This document shows positions 17,450 through 26,012 of a stretch of DNA of 64,000 nucleotides, piece by piece. A program made the translations under genes and the position numbers. Position 1 is the stretch's first letter, and every line of letters begins with the position of its first letter. The DNA comes from an uncultured Acetatifactor sp. (GTDB lineage: Bacteria > Bacillota > Clostridia > Lachnospirales > Lachnospiraceae): positions 89,097 to 153,096 of the forward strand of contig CAJTKW010000001.1 of the NCBI GenBank assembly GCA_910577035.1, in the 5' to 3' direction. The notes under the pieces are model-generated. The model was not told where the DNA came from. It did not search any database and was given only the letters and a program-made list of their open reading frames with translations.

Positions 17450-17918
17450 TACGGTATGCCTTTTCTATGAGCCTGCGGTCATATGCTGCGTTGCCGGATT
17501 TGCGGCATATGACCTGAAAAAGAAACGGGTGCCTGACCGGGCGCTCGTTTTCTCTTGCCCGCTCTTTCTGGCAGCCCCACTGTTTCACTGCCGGTTTCTT
17601 TTCTCTGCGCAGGCACTCCTGCCCATGCTGGGACTGTCCCTTGCGGGCATGGCGGCAGGATTTTTCGTGCTCCTCACCGCAGCCCTCATCTCCCATGATG
17701 GCGCAGGGATTGGCGGCGGGGATATTAAGCTGGCGGCGCTCATGGGTTTTGCTTACGGTCCTTACCGTCTGATGGCAGTCCTTTTAATCGCCGCATTTCT
17801 GGCAGGCTGCTTTGCACTTGTCCTGCAGAGCAGGAAAAAGGATCTGCCGCTCTGCCTGCCATTCGTTCCATTTCTGGCAACCGGCAGCCTGATTGTGACG
17901 GCTGCCACATTATTTTAG
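17442..17918 (+). CDS. tadV: TadV/CpaA-type prepilin peptidase
   Basis: About 158 aa from GTG 17442, which overlaps the end of the previous gene by 8 nt; no convincing ribosome site is visible, so coupling is likely. An A24 aspartic peptidase: first catalytic Asp in AAYDLKKKRVPD, second in the GxGD motif GIGGGDIKLAALMGF, with about five hydrophobic segments. It should cleave the leaders of the pilin and TadE-like proteins in this cluster. Shorter than bifunctional PilD enzymes, as is usual for Tad systems. Confidence 0.85.
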   Translation: MNDTVCLFYEPAVICCVAGFAAYDLKKKRVPDRALVFSCPLFLAAPLFHCRFLFSAQALLPMLGLSLAGMAAGFFVLLTAALISHDGAGIGGGDIKLAALMGFAYGPYRLMAVLLIAAFLAGCFALVLQSRKKDLPLCLPFVPFLATGSLIVTAATLF

Positions 17919-17936
17919 ATAAGGAGACATTTTGAT

Positions 17937-18782
17937 ATGAAACTGAATAACCGCTTTCTTTTCGGCCTGCTCAGCCTGGTACTGGCAGCCGTTATCGCTT
18001 TTGTTGCCCTGCCCACCATTGCCCGGCAGACCAACGGGAAAACAGAAATCGTCCGCATCCGTCAGGACATCTTAAAGGGCGAGAAGATTACTGCTGAAAA
18101 CACGGAGCTTGTAGAGGTGGGCAGCTATAACCTGCCTGACAATATCGCCCGCTCCCTGGATGATGTGCTGGGACTGTATGCCACTGCTGATCTATCCCGC
18201 GGCGACTATATCCTGACCTCCAAGATCAGCATGGTCCCCATTTCCTCGGATGTGGCGCTGAACCAGATACCTTCCGGAAAGGTTGCCATCTCCCTGACCG
18301 TAAAGACACTGGCCTCCGGTTTGTCTGACAAGCTCCAGCCCGGTGACATTATCCGCATTTATCATTTTCTTGATATTGCTAACGAGGTCCCGGAACTGCG
18401 CTTTGTCAGGGTGCTTTCCGTAACCGACTCCAAGGGTGTCAATGTGGATAACACAAGGGAACTTGCAGAGGACGAGGAAAAACAGCAGTCCGCCACCATC
18501 ACAGTGCTTGCAAGCCCTGAACAGGCAAAGATCATCACCGCCCTGGAGAATGACGGCGTTGCCCATGTGGCGCTGATCTCCCGGGGCAATGACAAGTTGG
18601 CGGAGGAGCTTTTGGATGAACAGGATCGGGCGCTTCAGGAACTCTATTATCCTGAAACACTGACCGAAGGCACGGAAACTGACAATCCGGATACCCCCGC
18701 ATCCGCAGGGAACCACACCGTAGACAGCACAGACTCCGGTACATCCGGATCTGCTGATACCTCTGCGGTTTCCAGCCAATAA
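17937..18782 (+). CDS. cpaB: CpaB/RcpC-type pilus assembly protein (SAF domain)
   Basis: A 281-aa protein with one N-terminal membrane anchor, a SAF domain (VRIRQDILKGEKITAENTELVEV...LSRGDYILTSKI), then the RcpC domain (GKVAISLTVKTLASGLSDKLQPGDIIRIY). The C-terminal 45 residues are a Ser/Thr/Asp-rich tail. CpaB proteins couple the inner platform to outer structures; in Gram-positives they probably organise the extracytoplasmic base. It follows the prepilin peptidase by 18 bp. Confidence 0.85.
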   Translation: MKLNNRFLFGLLSLVLAAVIAFVALPTIARQTNGKTEIVRIRQDILKGEKITAENTELVEVGSYNLPDNIARSLDDVLGLYATADLSRGDYILTSKISMVPISSDVALNQIPSGKVAISLTVKTLASGLSDKLQPGDIIRIYHFLDIANEVPELRFVRVLSVTDSKGVNVDNTRELAEDEEKQQSATITVLASPEQAKIITALENDGVAHVALISRGNDKLAEELLDEQDRALQELYYPETLTEGTETDNPDTPASAGNHTVDSTDSGTSGSADTSAVSSQ

Positions 18783-18801
18783 CCGAAAGGAGGATTTTCC
18801 C

Positions 18802-19620
18802 ATGGCAAAAATCATTACTGTATGGGGCAACCCCGGCAGCGGCAAGTCCATGTTCTGCTGTATCCTTGCCAAGGCACTGACAAGGGATAAGAAGAAAGCC
18901 ATTATCATCAATGGGGATAGCAGCATTCCCATGCTCCCCGTGTGGCTCCCGGAACAGATCGTTGAAACAGGCGCCTCGCTGGGACAGGTCTTAAGCAGCG
19001 TGGAGATTGACACCTCGCTGGTCGCAAGCCATGTGACTGTTTTGAAAAATTACCCGTTTATCGGGCTTATGGGATACTGCGGTGGTGAAAACCCACTCAG
19101 CTATCCGGAGATTTCCTATCAGATGGTGCTCCAGTTGATCACATCCGCCGCAAAGCTGGTGGATTTTGTCATTCTGGACTGCCCTTCCAACATGACGAAT
19201 GTATTTACGCCTGCTGCCATCGAGTCCGGCGACATTACGGTCCGCATCCTGACTCCTGACCTGAAGGGCGTAAATTACCTGAAGGCCCACCAACCCCTGC
19301 TGACGGATGCCCGTTTCCATTACAGCAACCATCTGACCTTTGCGGGCATGGCACGTCCTTTTCATGCGCTGGATGAAATGGGGTACATCATTGGCGGATT
19401 TGATGGGCTGCTGCCCTATGGAAAAGAGATTGACCGCTGCGCAACCGAAGGCGGAATGTTCCGGGCGCTTAACTACTGCAACCCCAAATACACCCTGGCT
19501 CTGAACAAGATACTGGATATGCTGGATCAGGAACCCGCCGGGCAGGAAGCAGGGGAATTTATCCCTGCCGGACAGGCAAAAGACGATAAGGAGGCAGATA
19601 TCCATGAACAATTTGAATGA
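18802..19620 (+). CDS. tadZ: TadZ/CpaE-like MinD-type ATPase
   Basis: A 272-aa P-loop protein: N-terminal ITVWGNPGSGKSMF replaces the MinD KGGxGKT motif, then a DCPSNMTN switch-like segment. TadZ-type proteins position the pilus machine in the cell. AAAGGAGG precedes the ATG. The 3' end overlaps tadA by 17 nt, so the two are translationally coupled. The P-loop lacks the first Lys of the deviant Walker A, so dimerisation-dependent ATPase activity may differ from MinD. Confidence 0.75.
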   Translation: MAKIITVWGNPGSGKSMFCCILAKALTRDKKKAIIINGDSSIPMLPVWLPEQIVETGASLGQVLSSVEIDTSLVASHVTVLKNYPFIGLMGYCGGENPLSYPEISYQMVLQLITSAAKLVDFVILDCPSNMTNVFTPAAIESGDITVRILTPDLKGVNYLKAHQPLLTDARFHYSNHLTFAGMARPFHALDEMGYIIGGFDGLLPYGKEIDRCATEGGMFRALNYCNPKYTLALNKILDMLDQEPAGQEAGEFIPAGQAKDDKEADIHEQFE

Positions 19621-20977
19621 CATTTTCTTCACACCTGTTTCCAATGACGGGATAACCTATGAGCAGATCCTGGAGGATGTCCAGCGGTATTTTTCCGAAA
19701 ACCACGCTTCTACCATTGCCAGCGCAGGGGAAAGCGATTCGGAACGCGCCAGCGCACTGTTGAAGGAGCTGATGATACAGTATCTCGTAAAACGCAAGTA
19801 TACATTGGATGGAATGAGTACGGAGGATCTGTGTGCCAAGCTCTATGAGGACATGGCAGGATATTCTTTCCTGAAGAAATGGATTTACAGACCCGGCGTG
19901 GAAGAGGTCAATATCAATGCCTACAACGATATCGAGGTCATTATGAGCAGCGGGCGGAGCGTCAAAATCCCCGACAGGTTTTCGTCTCCCCAGCACGCAA
20001 TAGATGTGGTGCGGCGTATGCTGAACGCCTGCGGCATGGTGATAGACGATACCATGCCTTCCGTGCTGGGCTTTCTGGACAAGAATATCCGTATCTCGGT
20101 GGACAAGACGCCCATTGTAGATCCTGAAGTGGGAGTAAATGCCTCCATCCGAATCGTCAACCAACAGACCGTCTCCGAGGAAAAACTGCTGGAATCCGGC
20201 AGCGCCACGGCAGAAATGCTCCATTTCCTGACCGCCTGCATCCGCTATGGCGTGTCCGTCTGCATTGCAGGCTCTACCGGCTCAGGAAAAACCACGGTCA
20301 TGGCATGGCTTTTGTCCAATGTCCCCAACAACCGGCGCCTGATTACCATTGAGGAGGGTTCCCGCGAATTTGACCTTATAAAAAGGGATGAAAACGGCAA
20401 TATTTTAAACTCTGTCGTCCACCTCCTGACAAGGCCCCATGAAAACACCTCCATGAACATCAACCAGGACTTCCTTCTGGAGAGGGTGCTCCGTAAGCAC
20501 CCGGATGTGATCGGGATCGGTGAAATGCGTTCCGCCGCCGAGAGCCTGTCCGCCGCTGAAAGCTCCCGCACGGGGCACACGGTCTGCACCACCATCCACA
20601 GTAACTCCTGCGAAAGCACTTACCGCAGGATGATGACCCTTGCCAAAAGAAAATATAACATGGACGATTCCATCCTGATGCAGATCATGGTAGAGGCTTA
20701 TCCTGTGGTGGTATTTACAAAGCAGCTGGAGGACCGCTCCCGTAAAATCATGGAGATCATTGAGGGCGAGGATTATCAGGACGGACACCTGCTTTACCGT
20801 TCCCTCTACAAGTACGAAGTAGTGGACAACATCACAGAAACGGACGGGAATACCCGCGTGGTAGGCCGCCACCGCAAGATGGGGCATATCTCTGATACCC
20901 TGAGAAAAAGGCTGCTGGATAACGGTATCTCCCACAAGGAACTGGAAGAATTTACGAAAACGAAGGAGGCGAACTGA
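19604..20977 (+). CDS. tadA: TadA/CpaF pilus assembly ATPase
   Basis: A 457-aa secretion ATPase of the type II/IV superfamily. N-terminal helical domain, then Walker A GSTGSGKT with Lys229, an Asp box (ITIEEGSREFDL), Walker B-like VIGIGEMRS and His box (GHTVCTTIHSNS). It drives both extension and retraction in Tad pili. It starts inside tadZ and its stop overlaps the ATG of tadB. Full length for the family. Confidence 0.93.
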   Translation: MNNLNDIFFTPVSNDGITYEQILEDVQRYFSENHASTIASAGESDSERASALLKELMIQYLVKRKYTLDGMSTEDLCAKLYEDMAGYSFLKKWIYRPGVEEVNINAYNDIEVIMSSGRSVKIPDRFSSPQHAIDVVRRMLNACGMVIDDTMPSVLGFLDKNIRISVDKTPIVDPEVGVNASIRIVNQQTVSEEKLLESGSATAEMLHFLTACIRYGVSVCIAGSTGSGKTTVMAWLLSNVPNNRRLITIEEGSREFDLIKRDENGNILNSVVHLLTRPHENTSMNINQDFLLERVLRKHPDVIGIGEMRSAAESLSAAESSRTGHTVCTTIHSNSCESTYRRMMTLAKRKYNMDDSILMQIMVEAYPVVVFTKQLEDRSRKIMEIIEGEDYQDGHLLYRSLYKYEVVDNITETDGNTRVVGRHRKMGHISDTLRKRLLDNGISHKELEEFTKTKEAN

Positions 20978-21909
20978 TGCACTGGATATACATTATCTGC
21001 TTTCTGCTGCTTTCTGTGGGATTGTGCTCCCTGTTTGGGGTAAGGCCTAAGGATTTCATGGATGCCATCCTGAAGTCACAGCAGAAAACAGCAACACTGA
21101 CAGACGAGCTGAATGTCCTGATGGGTACCCCCGCCAAGGGGTTTTTTAACCAGGACTATGAGATCAAACAGATATTGAAGGATACCGGACGTGCCGGCAG
21201 TTATGAGTCCATCACCCGCCTCACCCTGATCCTGTTTGCGGTGGGGGCGGTTCTGGCGCTGTTAATTAATAATGTTTACATGGTTCCCATCATGGGGATT
21301 GCTTTTTCCCTTATCCCCATCTGGTACCTGCGCAGCACTGCCGCCAGCTACAAGAAGCATCTGAACGAGGAACTGGAAACTGCCATTTCCATTATCACGA
21401 CTTCCTACCTGCGTACGGAGGATCTGCTGCGCGCCGTAAAGGAAACCCTGCCCTACATCAACGAGCCGGTGAAAGCTACTTTTGAGGCGTTTGTCTATGA
21501 AAGCGAGCTGATAAACGCCAACACCACCAGTGCTATCAACTCACTCAAAATGAAGATTCCCAACAGGGTCTTCCACGAGTGGGCTAACATACTGATCCAA
21601 TGCCAGTCAGACCGCTCCATGAAGAACACGCTGCCCACCATTACCCAGAAATTTTCTGATGTGCGCGTGGTACAGTCCGAGCTGGAGGCCATGATGCAGG
21701 GACCGAGGAGGGAAGCCATCACAATGATGTTCCTTGTCATTGCAAATGTACCCCTGCTTTATTTCCTGAACAAAGACTGGTTCCACACGCTGCTCTTTAC
21801 CACACCGGGCAAAATAGCCCTTGCAATCTGTGCGGCAATTATCCTGTTCTCGCTGACACAGATCATGAAACTGAGCAAGCCAATAGAATACGGAGGTGAC
21901 GGCACATGA
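20977..21909 (+). CDS. tadB: TadB-like inner-membrane platform protein
   Basis: A 310-aa T2SSF-type membrane protein with an N-terminal helix, a central pair of hydrophobic segments (about 75-115) and two C-terminal ones (about 245-265, 275-295). The cytoplasmic part has the family pattern (ELETAISIITTSYLRTEDLL...). It starts one nt inside the tadA stop codon (TGATG) and overlaps tadC by 4 nt (ATGA). Confidence 0.8.
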   Translation: MHWIYIICFLLLSVGLCSLFGVRPKDFMDAILKSQQKTATLTDELNVLMGTPAKGFFNQDYEIKQILKDTGRAGSYESITRLTLILFAVGAVLALLINNVYMVPIMGIAFSLIPIWYLRSTAASYKKHLNEELETAISIITTSYLRTEDLLRAVKETLPYINEPVKATFEAFVYESELINANTTSAINSLKMKIPNRVFHEWANILIQCQSDRSMKNTLPTITQKFSDVRVVQSELEAMMQGPRREAITMMFLVIANVPLLYFLNKDWFHTLLFTTPGKIALAICAAIILFSLTQIMKLSKPIEYGGDGT

Positions 21910-22784
21910 CCCTGCTTGCCCTGATTGCCATTATCTTTTTTGGCTTTGCGGTTTATAACCTGACCTGCGCCTTTGTGGATGTCCCTACCAGAAGGACCTC
22001 ACGGATGATGATGCTCTCCCGTAAACAGCAGGGCACAAAGAAAGAGAGCCTTCTGGATGTCTACATTACCAAAATATCCACCCTGATTGCGCCTTTCTTT
22101 CATCTGGATGCCTTAAAAAGAAATAAGCTGCAGACGGCTTTGAACATTGCGGGGATGGCCTTTACCCCGGAAACCTACACCGCAAGGGCATGGGTGACTG
22201 CCGGAGGAGTGGGCCTATGCGCCATCCCCATGACTTTCATCATGCCCCTCTTTGTGTTTATCATGCTGGGACTTGCAGTAGCCCTATGGTTCTCTACCTA
22301 CTATGCCGTTTTCGATTATGTGAAAAAGCGGCGCAAACTGATTGAAACGGAAATACCCCGTTTTGCCCTAACGGTAGGGCAGAACCTGGAGAATGACAGG
22401 GACGTGCTGAAAATCCTGACTTCCTACAGGCGTGTGGCAGGGAAGGATTTCGGGGCGGAGCTGGACCAGACCATTGCGGATATGAAAACCGGCAACTATG
22501 AAAATGCCCTTATCCGCTTTGAGACCCGTATCGGAAGCCCCATGCTCTCTGATGTAGTCCGCGGACTTATCGGTGTACTCCGCGGTGATGACCAGCGTAT
22601 GTACTTCAAGATGATCTGCTTTGACATGAGGCAGATTGAACAGAACAACTTAAAGAAGGAAGCGGCAAAGCGGCCGAAAAAGATCCAGCGTTACTCCATG
22701 ATGATGCTCATTTGCATTATGATAATTTATCTGGTCGTCCTCTGTACAGAAGTTATGGGTTCCCTGGGTGCCTTTTTCGGATAA
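21906..22784 (+). CDS. tadC: TadC-like inner-membrane platform protein
   Basis: A 292-aa T2SSF-type protein, partner of TadB. Hydrophobic segments at the N-terminus, around 95-140 and at the C-terminus; the cytoplasmic stretch ETEIPRFALTVGQNLENDRDVLKIL is the T2SSF core. ATGA overlap with tadB means coupled translation and a fixed ratio of the pair. Confidence 0.8.
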   Translation: MTLLALIAIIFFGFAVYNLTCAFVDVPTRRTSRMMMLSRKQQGTKKESLLDVYITKISTLIAPFFHLDALKRNKLQTALNIAGMAFTPETYTARAWVTAGGVGLCAIPMTFIMPLFVFIMLGLAVALWFSTYYAVFDYVKKRRKLIETEIPRFALTVGQNLENDRDVLKILTSYRRVAGKDFGAELDQTIADMKTGNYENALIRFETRIGSPMLSDVVRGLIGVLRGDDQRMYFKMICFDMRQIEQNNLKKEAAKRPKKIQRYSMMMLICIMIIYLVVLCTEVMGSLGAFFG

Positions 22785-22945
22785 ACCCGCCTGCCGCATG
22801 GAGGTGATGCCTATGTCCTGAAGTGTTTCGTATTCGCCGGATGTGCGGATGCAGATTTTGCAATCGGGCTGCCGGGAATGTGGCGCCCTTTGTTCCAGAT
22901 AATAAGAATTGAATATAAAAATAAACTTTATTTTAGGAGGTTTTC

Positions 22946-23167
22946 ATGAAAAAAATTACAAACTATATCCACAATAAGGCTGCCCGCTTTGTATACCGCG
23001 CCCATGCGACTCTCTCCAACCAGCGTGGAGATTTCTACATCTCGGATGCGGTAAAGATCATCATTGCCGTTGTCCTTGGCGCTCTGCTGCTGGCAGCCCT
23101 GACAGCAATCTTCAACGGCACGGTCATTCCGAAGATTACACAGGCAATCAATGATCTTTTCAGTTAA
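22946..23167 (+). CDS. major pilin candidate (DUF6133-like, Flp-type)
   Basis: A 73-aa protein with AGGAGG 7 nt before the ATG. The 34-residue leader contains LSNQRGD, then DFYISDAVKIIIAVVLGALL starts a hydrophobic helix, then a short polar end. Length, single helix and position just after tadC and before a terminator are those of a Flp pilin. The RGD motif is shared with the two TadE-like proteins, and cleavage after Gly is my inference. It resembles a family I recall as DUF6133. Confidence 0.72.
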   Translation: MKKITNYIHNKAARFVYRAHATLSNQRGDFYISDAVKIIIAVVLGALLLAALTAIFNGTVIPKITQAINDLFS

Positions 23168-23177
23168 TGCGGTTTGG

Positions 23178-23214
23178 GGGATTGGATGCACAAAATGCAT
23201 CTGATCCCTTTTTT
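23178..23214 (+). terminator. terminator after the pilin gene
   Basis: GGGATTGGATGCA/TGCATCTGATCCC with a 5-nt loop and a TG/TG internal mismatch, followed by six T. The strongest terminator in the pilus cluster, suiting an abundantly transcribed pilin. Confidence 0.85.
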
Positions 23215-23297
23215 AATGTCCAATATATGAGCAGGAGGGAATGCATCCCTTCCCTAATTTTTAGATTTTCAAATGTAGCATAATGGAGGTGAAAACA

Positions 23298-23642
23298 TTG
23301 AATCAAAGTAACTGTAAACTTTACCCATTCCTGAAAGCAGCCCGTGGAAACTGGCATAATGCCCTGTTTGTCAAATGTACCCATAGCACCTGTCCTTATG
23401 GGCATTCTGACATCTGCAAAGGTTTCCTGCTAATTGCAGATGCAGACGGAACTCCTCTTCTTGCGGATATAGAAACTTTACACAAGCTGGCACATGAGGA
23501 AATAGAGCCGGAGGGCTGTCAGGGCATCCTGAACCAACGTGCTTTTATGTCAGCCTATTCCTCTTATCTGGAATGGCATACGCAGGACGATTCCCTCTGC
23601 CCGCTGCTACAGCTTTGTGGGTTCTGCGGTCATCCATGTTGA
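23298..23642 (+). CDS. small Cys-rich protein of unknown function
   Basis: A 114-aa protein from TTG 23298, with TGGAGGTGA 6-8 nt upstream; an ATG at 23283 overlaps the ribosome site. Cysteines cluster as CTHSTCPYGHSDIC and at the end as CPLLQLCGFCGHPC, so a metal-binding fold is likely. No family recognised. It follows the pilin terminator and precedes a zinc-finger gene in the same direction. Confidence 0.55.
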   Translation: MNQSNCKLYPFLKAARGNWHNALFVKCTHSTCPYGHSDICKGFLLIADADGTPLLADIETLHKLAHEEIEPEGCQGILNQRAFMSAYSSYLEWHTQDDSLCPLLQLCGFCGHPC

Positions 23643-23702
23643 AACGGACTGCTCCGGAATGTGTAACCCCGTTTTAAACTGCATACTTCTGGAGGTGATG
23701 TG

Positions 23703-24110
23703 ATGAAAAAACAAACTATCTACTGCCCGTATTGTAATGCCCCTGCCGTTTTACGTCCTGCGCATATGGTACATGGGACAAAAACAAATAAAGCAAAAAG
23801 CTACTTGTACATATGCAGCCGCTGGCCCGAATGCGATTCCTATGTGAGCGCTCATCAGAAAAGCCATCAGCCCATGGGAACCCTTGCCAACAAAACCCTT
23901 CGCCGCAAACGGATTCTTGCGCACAAAGCACTGGAACAATACCGTATACAAAAACACATGGAAAAATGGGCTGTCTATCTCTGGCTGCAGGGGAAATTAG
24001 GATTGGCGGAAGCACAGGCCCATATCGGAATGTTCTCAGAGCAGATGTGTGAGCAGGTAATTTCTCTCTGCCATCAGTCCCTCTCCTCTGCGAAGTGCAG
24101 TGCAGCATGA
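23703..24110 (+). CDS. zinc-finger protein (DUF3268-like)
   Basis: A 135-aa protein from ATG 23703 behind GGAGGTGA. The zinc-binding N-terminus is YCPYCNAPAVLRP ... YICSRWPECDSYVSAH, typical of the family I recall as DUF3268; the C-terminal half is helical and basic. These proteins are common in phage and ICE cargo; function unknown. The next gene starts 13 nt after the stop. Confidence 0.7.
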   Translation: MKKQTIYCPYCNAPAVLRPAHMVHGTKTNKAKSYLYICSRWPECDSYVSAHQKSHQPMGTLANKTLRRKRILAHKALEQYRIQKHMEKWAVYLWLQGKLGLAEAQAHIGMFSEQMCEQVISLCHQSLSSAKCSAA

Positions 24111-24123
24111 AAGGAGGCGACCT

Positions 24124-24708
24124 ATGAAAAAGAAAAAATATGTGCTTACCAATAATCAGAAAAAATTAGTTGAAAAAAATCTTTCAGTTGTTCATTGGGT
24201 TATTTTGCAGAATATTCATATCCATGAGAGTATTTATGGTTTAGGATATGATGATCTCTATCAGGAGGGCTGCATCTGGCTATGTCATGCGGCGGTTACA
24301 TACGAGGAAAAATACGCATTGTTTTCCACTTACGCCAAAACCGTAGTGCGCAACGGGCTTTTCTCCTATTGCCGTCAGCTCTATGCAAAAGAGCAGCATT
24401 CCAGCCATTTAAGCCTCAGTGAATATGAGGAATACATTCCTGATGCCCCTGTTATGTCAGCCGCCACGGATACTGTTGAACGGCAGATCAGTCTGTTGGA
24501 AACGCTGGACCTCCTGGAAACCAGCAAACGATCCTATCAGGGTGTTGCAAGGCTTGGCATTGAGGCACTGGAACTGCAGATTAAGGGACTTAGCATATCC
24601 GACATTGCGAAGCTCTATGATGTTCCGCCCTCCCATGTAGGCGCCTGGATCTCCCGCTCCGCGCAGAAACTGAAAAAGGATAAAGACTTTTTATCCGGCA
24701 TCCTGTAA
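24124..24708 (+). CDS. sigma-70-family regulator
   Basis: A 194-aa protein from ATG 24124 (AAAGGAGG upstream). Region 2-like GYDDLYQEGCIWLCHAAVTYEEKY, then region 4-like LQIKGLSISDIAKLYDVPPSHVGAWISRSAQKLKKD with a helix-turn-helix. It probably directs polymerase to some ICE promoters; the ATTGGCACA repeats at 13729-13748 are one candidate target, but no link is shown. Confidence 0.75.
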   Translation: MKKKKYVLTNNQKKLVEKNLSVVHWVILQNIHIHESIYGLGYDDLYQEGCIWLCHAAVTYEEKYALFSTYAKTVVRNGLFSYCRQLYAKEQHSSHLSLSEYEEYIPDAPVMSAATDTVERQISLLETLDLLETSKRSYQGVARLGIEALELQIKGLSISDIAKLYDVPPSHVGAWISRSAQKLKKDKDFLSGIL

Positions 24709-24733
24709 CTTTAAGGAAAGGAAGGTATCAAAC

Positions 24734-25429
24734 ATGGCAACAAAAACACTTTATACGGCGATAGGCCGCTTTGAACGCAGGACAAATGGCTGCGGCCGCT
24801 CCTGCCCCGTCATTCTGCTGGGTGGCAAAGAGCATATGGTTGATATGCAGGAAATGGTACTCTGGACAAGCCTGAACTGGCGTATCGCCAAAGCTGAAAA
24901 TATTGCGGAATTATGTTCCCGGACTATTTCAGACACCTCATATCCCATCAGCCGCTCCTGGGAAGAATGTCTGGAGCGTTTACTGGTAAGGGGGCTTGTC
25001 ATTTCAGGAAACGGGGATACGGAATATGATGCGCTGTATGATCTGCTCTCCCCGATTTATGTCATACCCTCCGGCGGCAGCTTTTTCCTCAGAGCCCTGA
25101 CCTTTATCAAGCTCACCCTTTTCCGCAATATCCCTATCTCCAAGGCAAAAAGGCTCTTTGCAAAGGATCGGCGCACGTATCAGGAACGGCAGGTAATGAA
25201 CCTTGCGCGGCAGGCACTTTTATCCACCGCCGAGATCATCAAGTGCATAGAAAAGGATATCCATCGTCTTCCTGATGAGGAAAGCATTCTGGAGCTGCTC
25301 TACAATGACGCCTATACCACCAGCGATAACATCAACAGCCTTGTCAGGCACAGCTCCAGCAGTAAGCCTGTCACTCTCGCCGTAGCAAACCTTTATCTGC
25401 GGCAGCAGATCATATTTGAAAGGATATAA
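24734..25429 (+). CDS. conserved ICE protein, winged-helix-like
   Basis: A 231-aa protein, 25 bp after the sigma-like gene. The N-terminal 100 residues read like a winged-helix domain (ALYRFE-type start, EMVLWTSLNWRI, SWEECLERLLVRGLVIS); the C-terminal half is helical. No catalytic motif and no family name recognised. A role in ICE gene control is possible from its place beside a sigma factor. Confidence 0.5.
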   Translation: MATKTLYTAIGRFERRTNGCGRSCPVILLGGKEHMVDMQEMVLWTSLNWRIAKAENIAELCSRTISDTSYPISRSWEECLERLLVRGLVISGNGDTEYDALYDLLSPIYVIPSGGSFFLRALTFIKLTLFRNIPISKAKRLFAKDRRTYQERQVMNLARQALLSTAEIIKCIEKDIHRLPDEESILELLYNDAYTTSDNINSLVRHSSSSKPVTLAVANLYLRQQIIFERI

Positions 25430-25434
25430 GACTT

Positions 25435-25920
25435 ATGAACCCACAACCCTCTTTTCCGCCTGTTTTCAGGCGCAAGATACTGTTTACCTTTATTCTGGGC
25501 TTTGCTTTTCTGCTGATTGCAGGTGCGGTTTTTCTGCTTTCCCACGATCAGGTACTGCTCTGTCTGAGTATCCTGCTGTTTGGCGCAAGCGTTTATAAGG
25601 GATGGCAGCTCTACCGCACCGTTTCCCGCGGCAGCTATGAAACCGTTATCGGCATATGTACGGGTATTACGGAACTGCCTTTCCGGAAACATAAGCGGGT
25701 CACTCTTTTGCGGGAGGATGAAACGGAAATCTCCCTGCTCTTGGACAGGCACACACAGCTCCGTCTGCAGATTCCATACTGTTTCTATTTCCGGAAAGCG
25801 GCAGGCTCCTGTTTCAAACAGGACTCCCTGAACCTGCTGCTCTCCACAGACAACCTTTTAGGCTATGAGGAAACAGAAAATTTTTTACCTGAAGAACCTG
25901 CCCAAAGGGATATCCCATAG
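25435..25920 (+). CDS. two-span membrane protein of unknown function
   Basis: A 161-aa protein starting 5 nt after the previous stop. Two hydrophobic segments near the N-terminus (about 14-34 and 38-55), then a cytoplasmic beta-rich domain (VIGICTGITELPF...LREDETEISLLLDRHTQ). Last gene before the regulated promoter at 25980. Function unknown. Confidence 0.5.
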   Translation: MNPQPSFPPVFRRKILFTFILGFAFLLIAGAVFLLSHDQVLLCLSILLFGASVYKGWQLYRTVSRGSYETVIGICTGITELPFRKHKRVTLLREDETEISLLLDRHTQLRLQIPYCFYFRKAAGSCFKQDSLNLLLSTDNLLGYEETENFLPEEPAQRDIP

Positions 25921-25979
25921 CAAACTTATCATTTTATAAACCAAGCCGCCAAAAGATACTATATATTGTCTAATAATGA

Positions 25980-26008
25980 TTGACACATACAAGATATGGT
26001 GCTATACT
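25980..26008 (+). promoter_or_regulatory. regulated promoter of the ssb operon, module copy A
   Basis: TTGACA (25980-25985), 17-bp spacer, TATACT (26003-26008). The spacer holds ACAAGATATGGT (25989-26000), 3 nt after the -35 and 2 nt before the -10. The same 12-mer, inverted but at the same offsets, lies in the minus-strand promoter at 57301-57329. An imperfect palindrome (pattern ACnAnATnTnGT), so it is likely a repressor or activator box. Confidence 0.8.
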
Positions 26009-26012
26009 TTTC

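Noticed and set aside
22801..22821. Two-codon frame (ATG TCC TGA) behind GGAGGTGATG as a regulatory minigene
   Set aside because: Only one instance; no supporting structure or conservation visible, so it may be chance or a decayed start.
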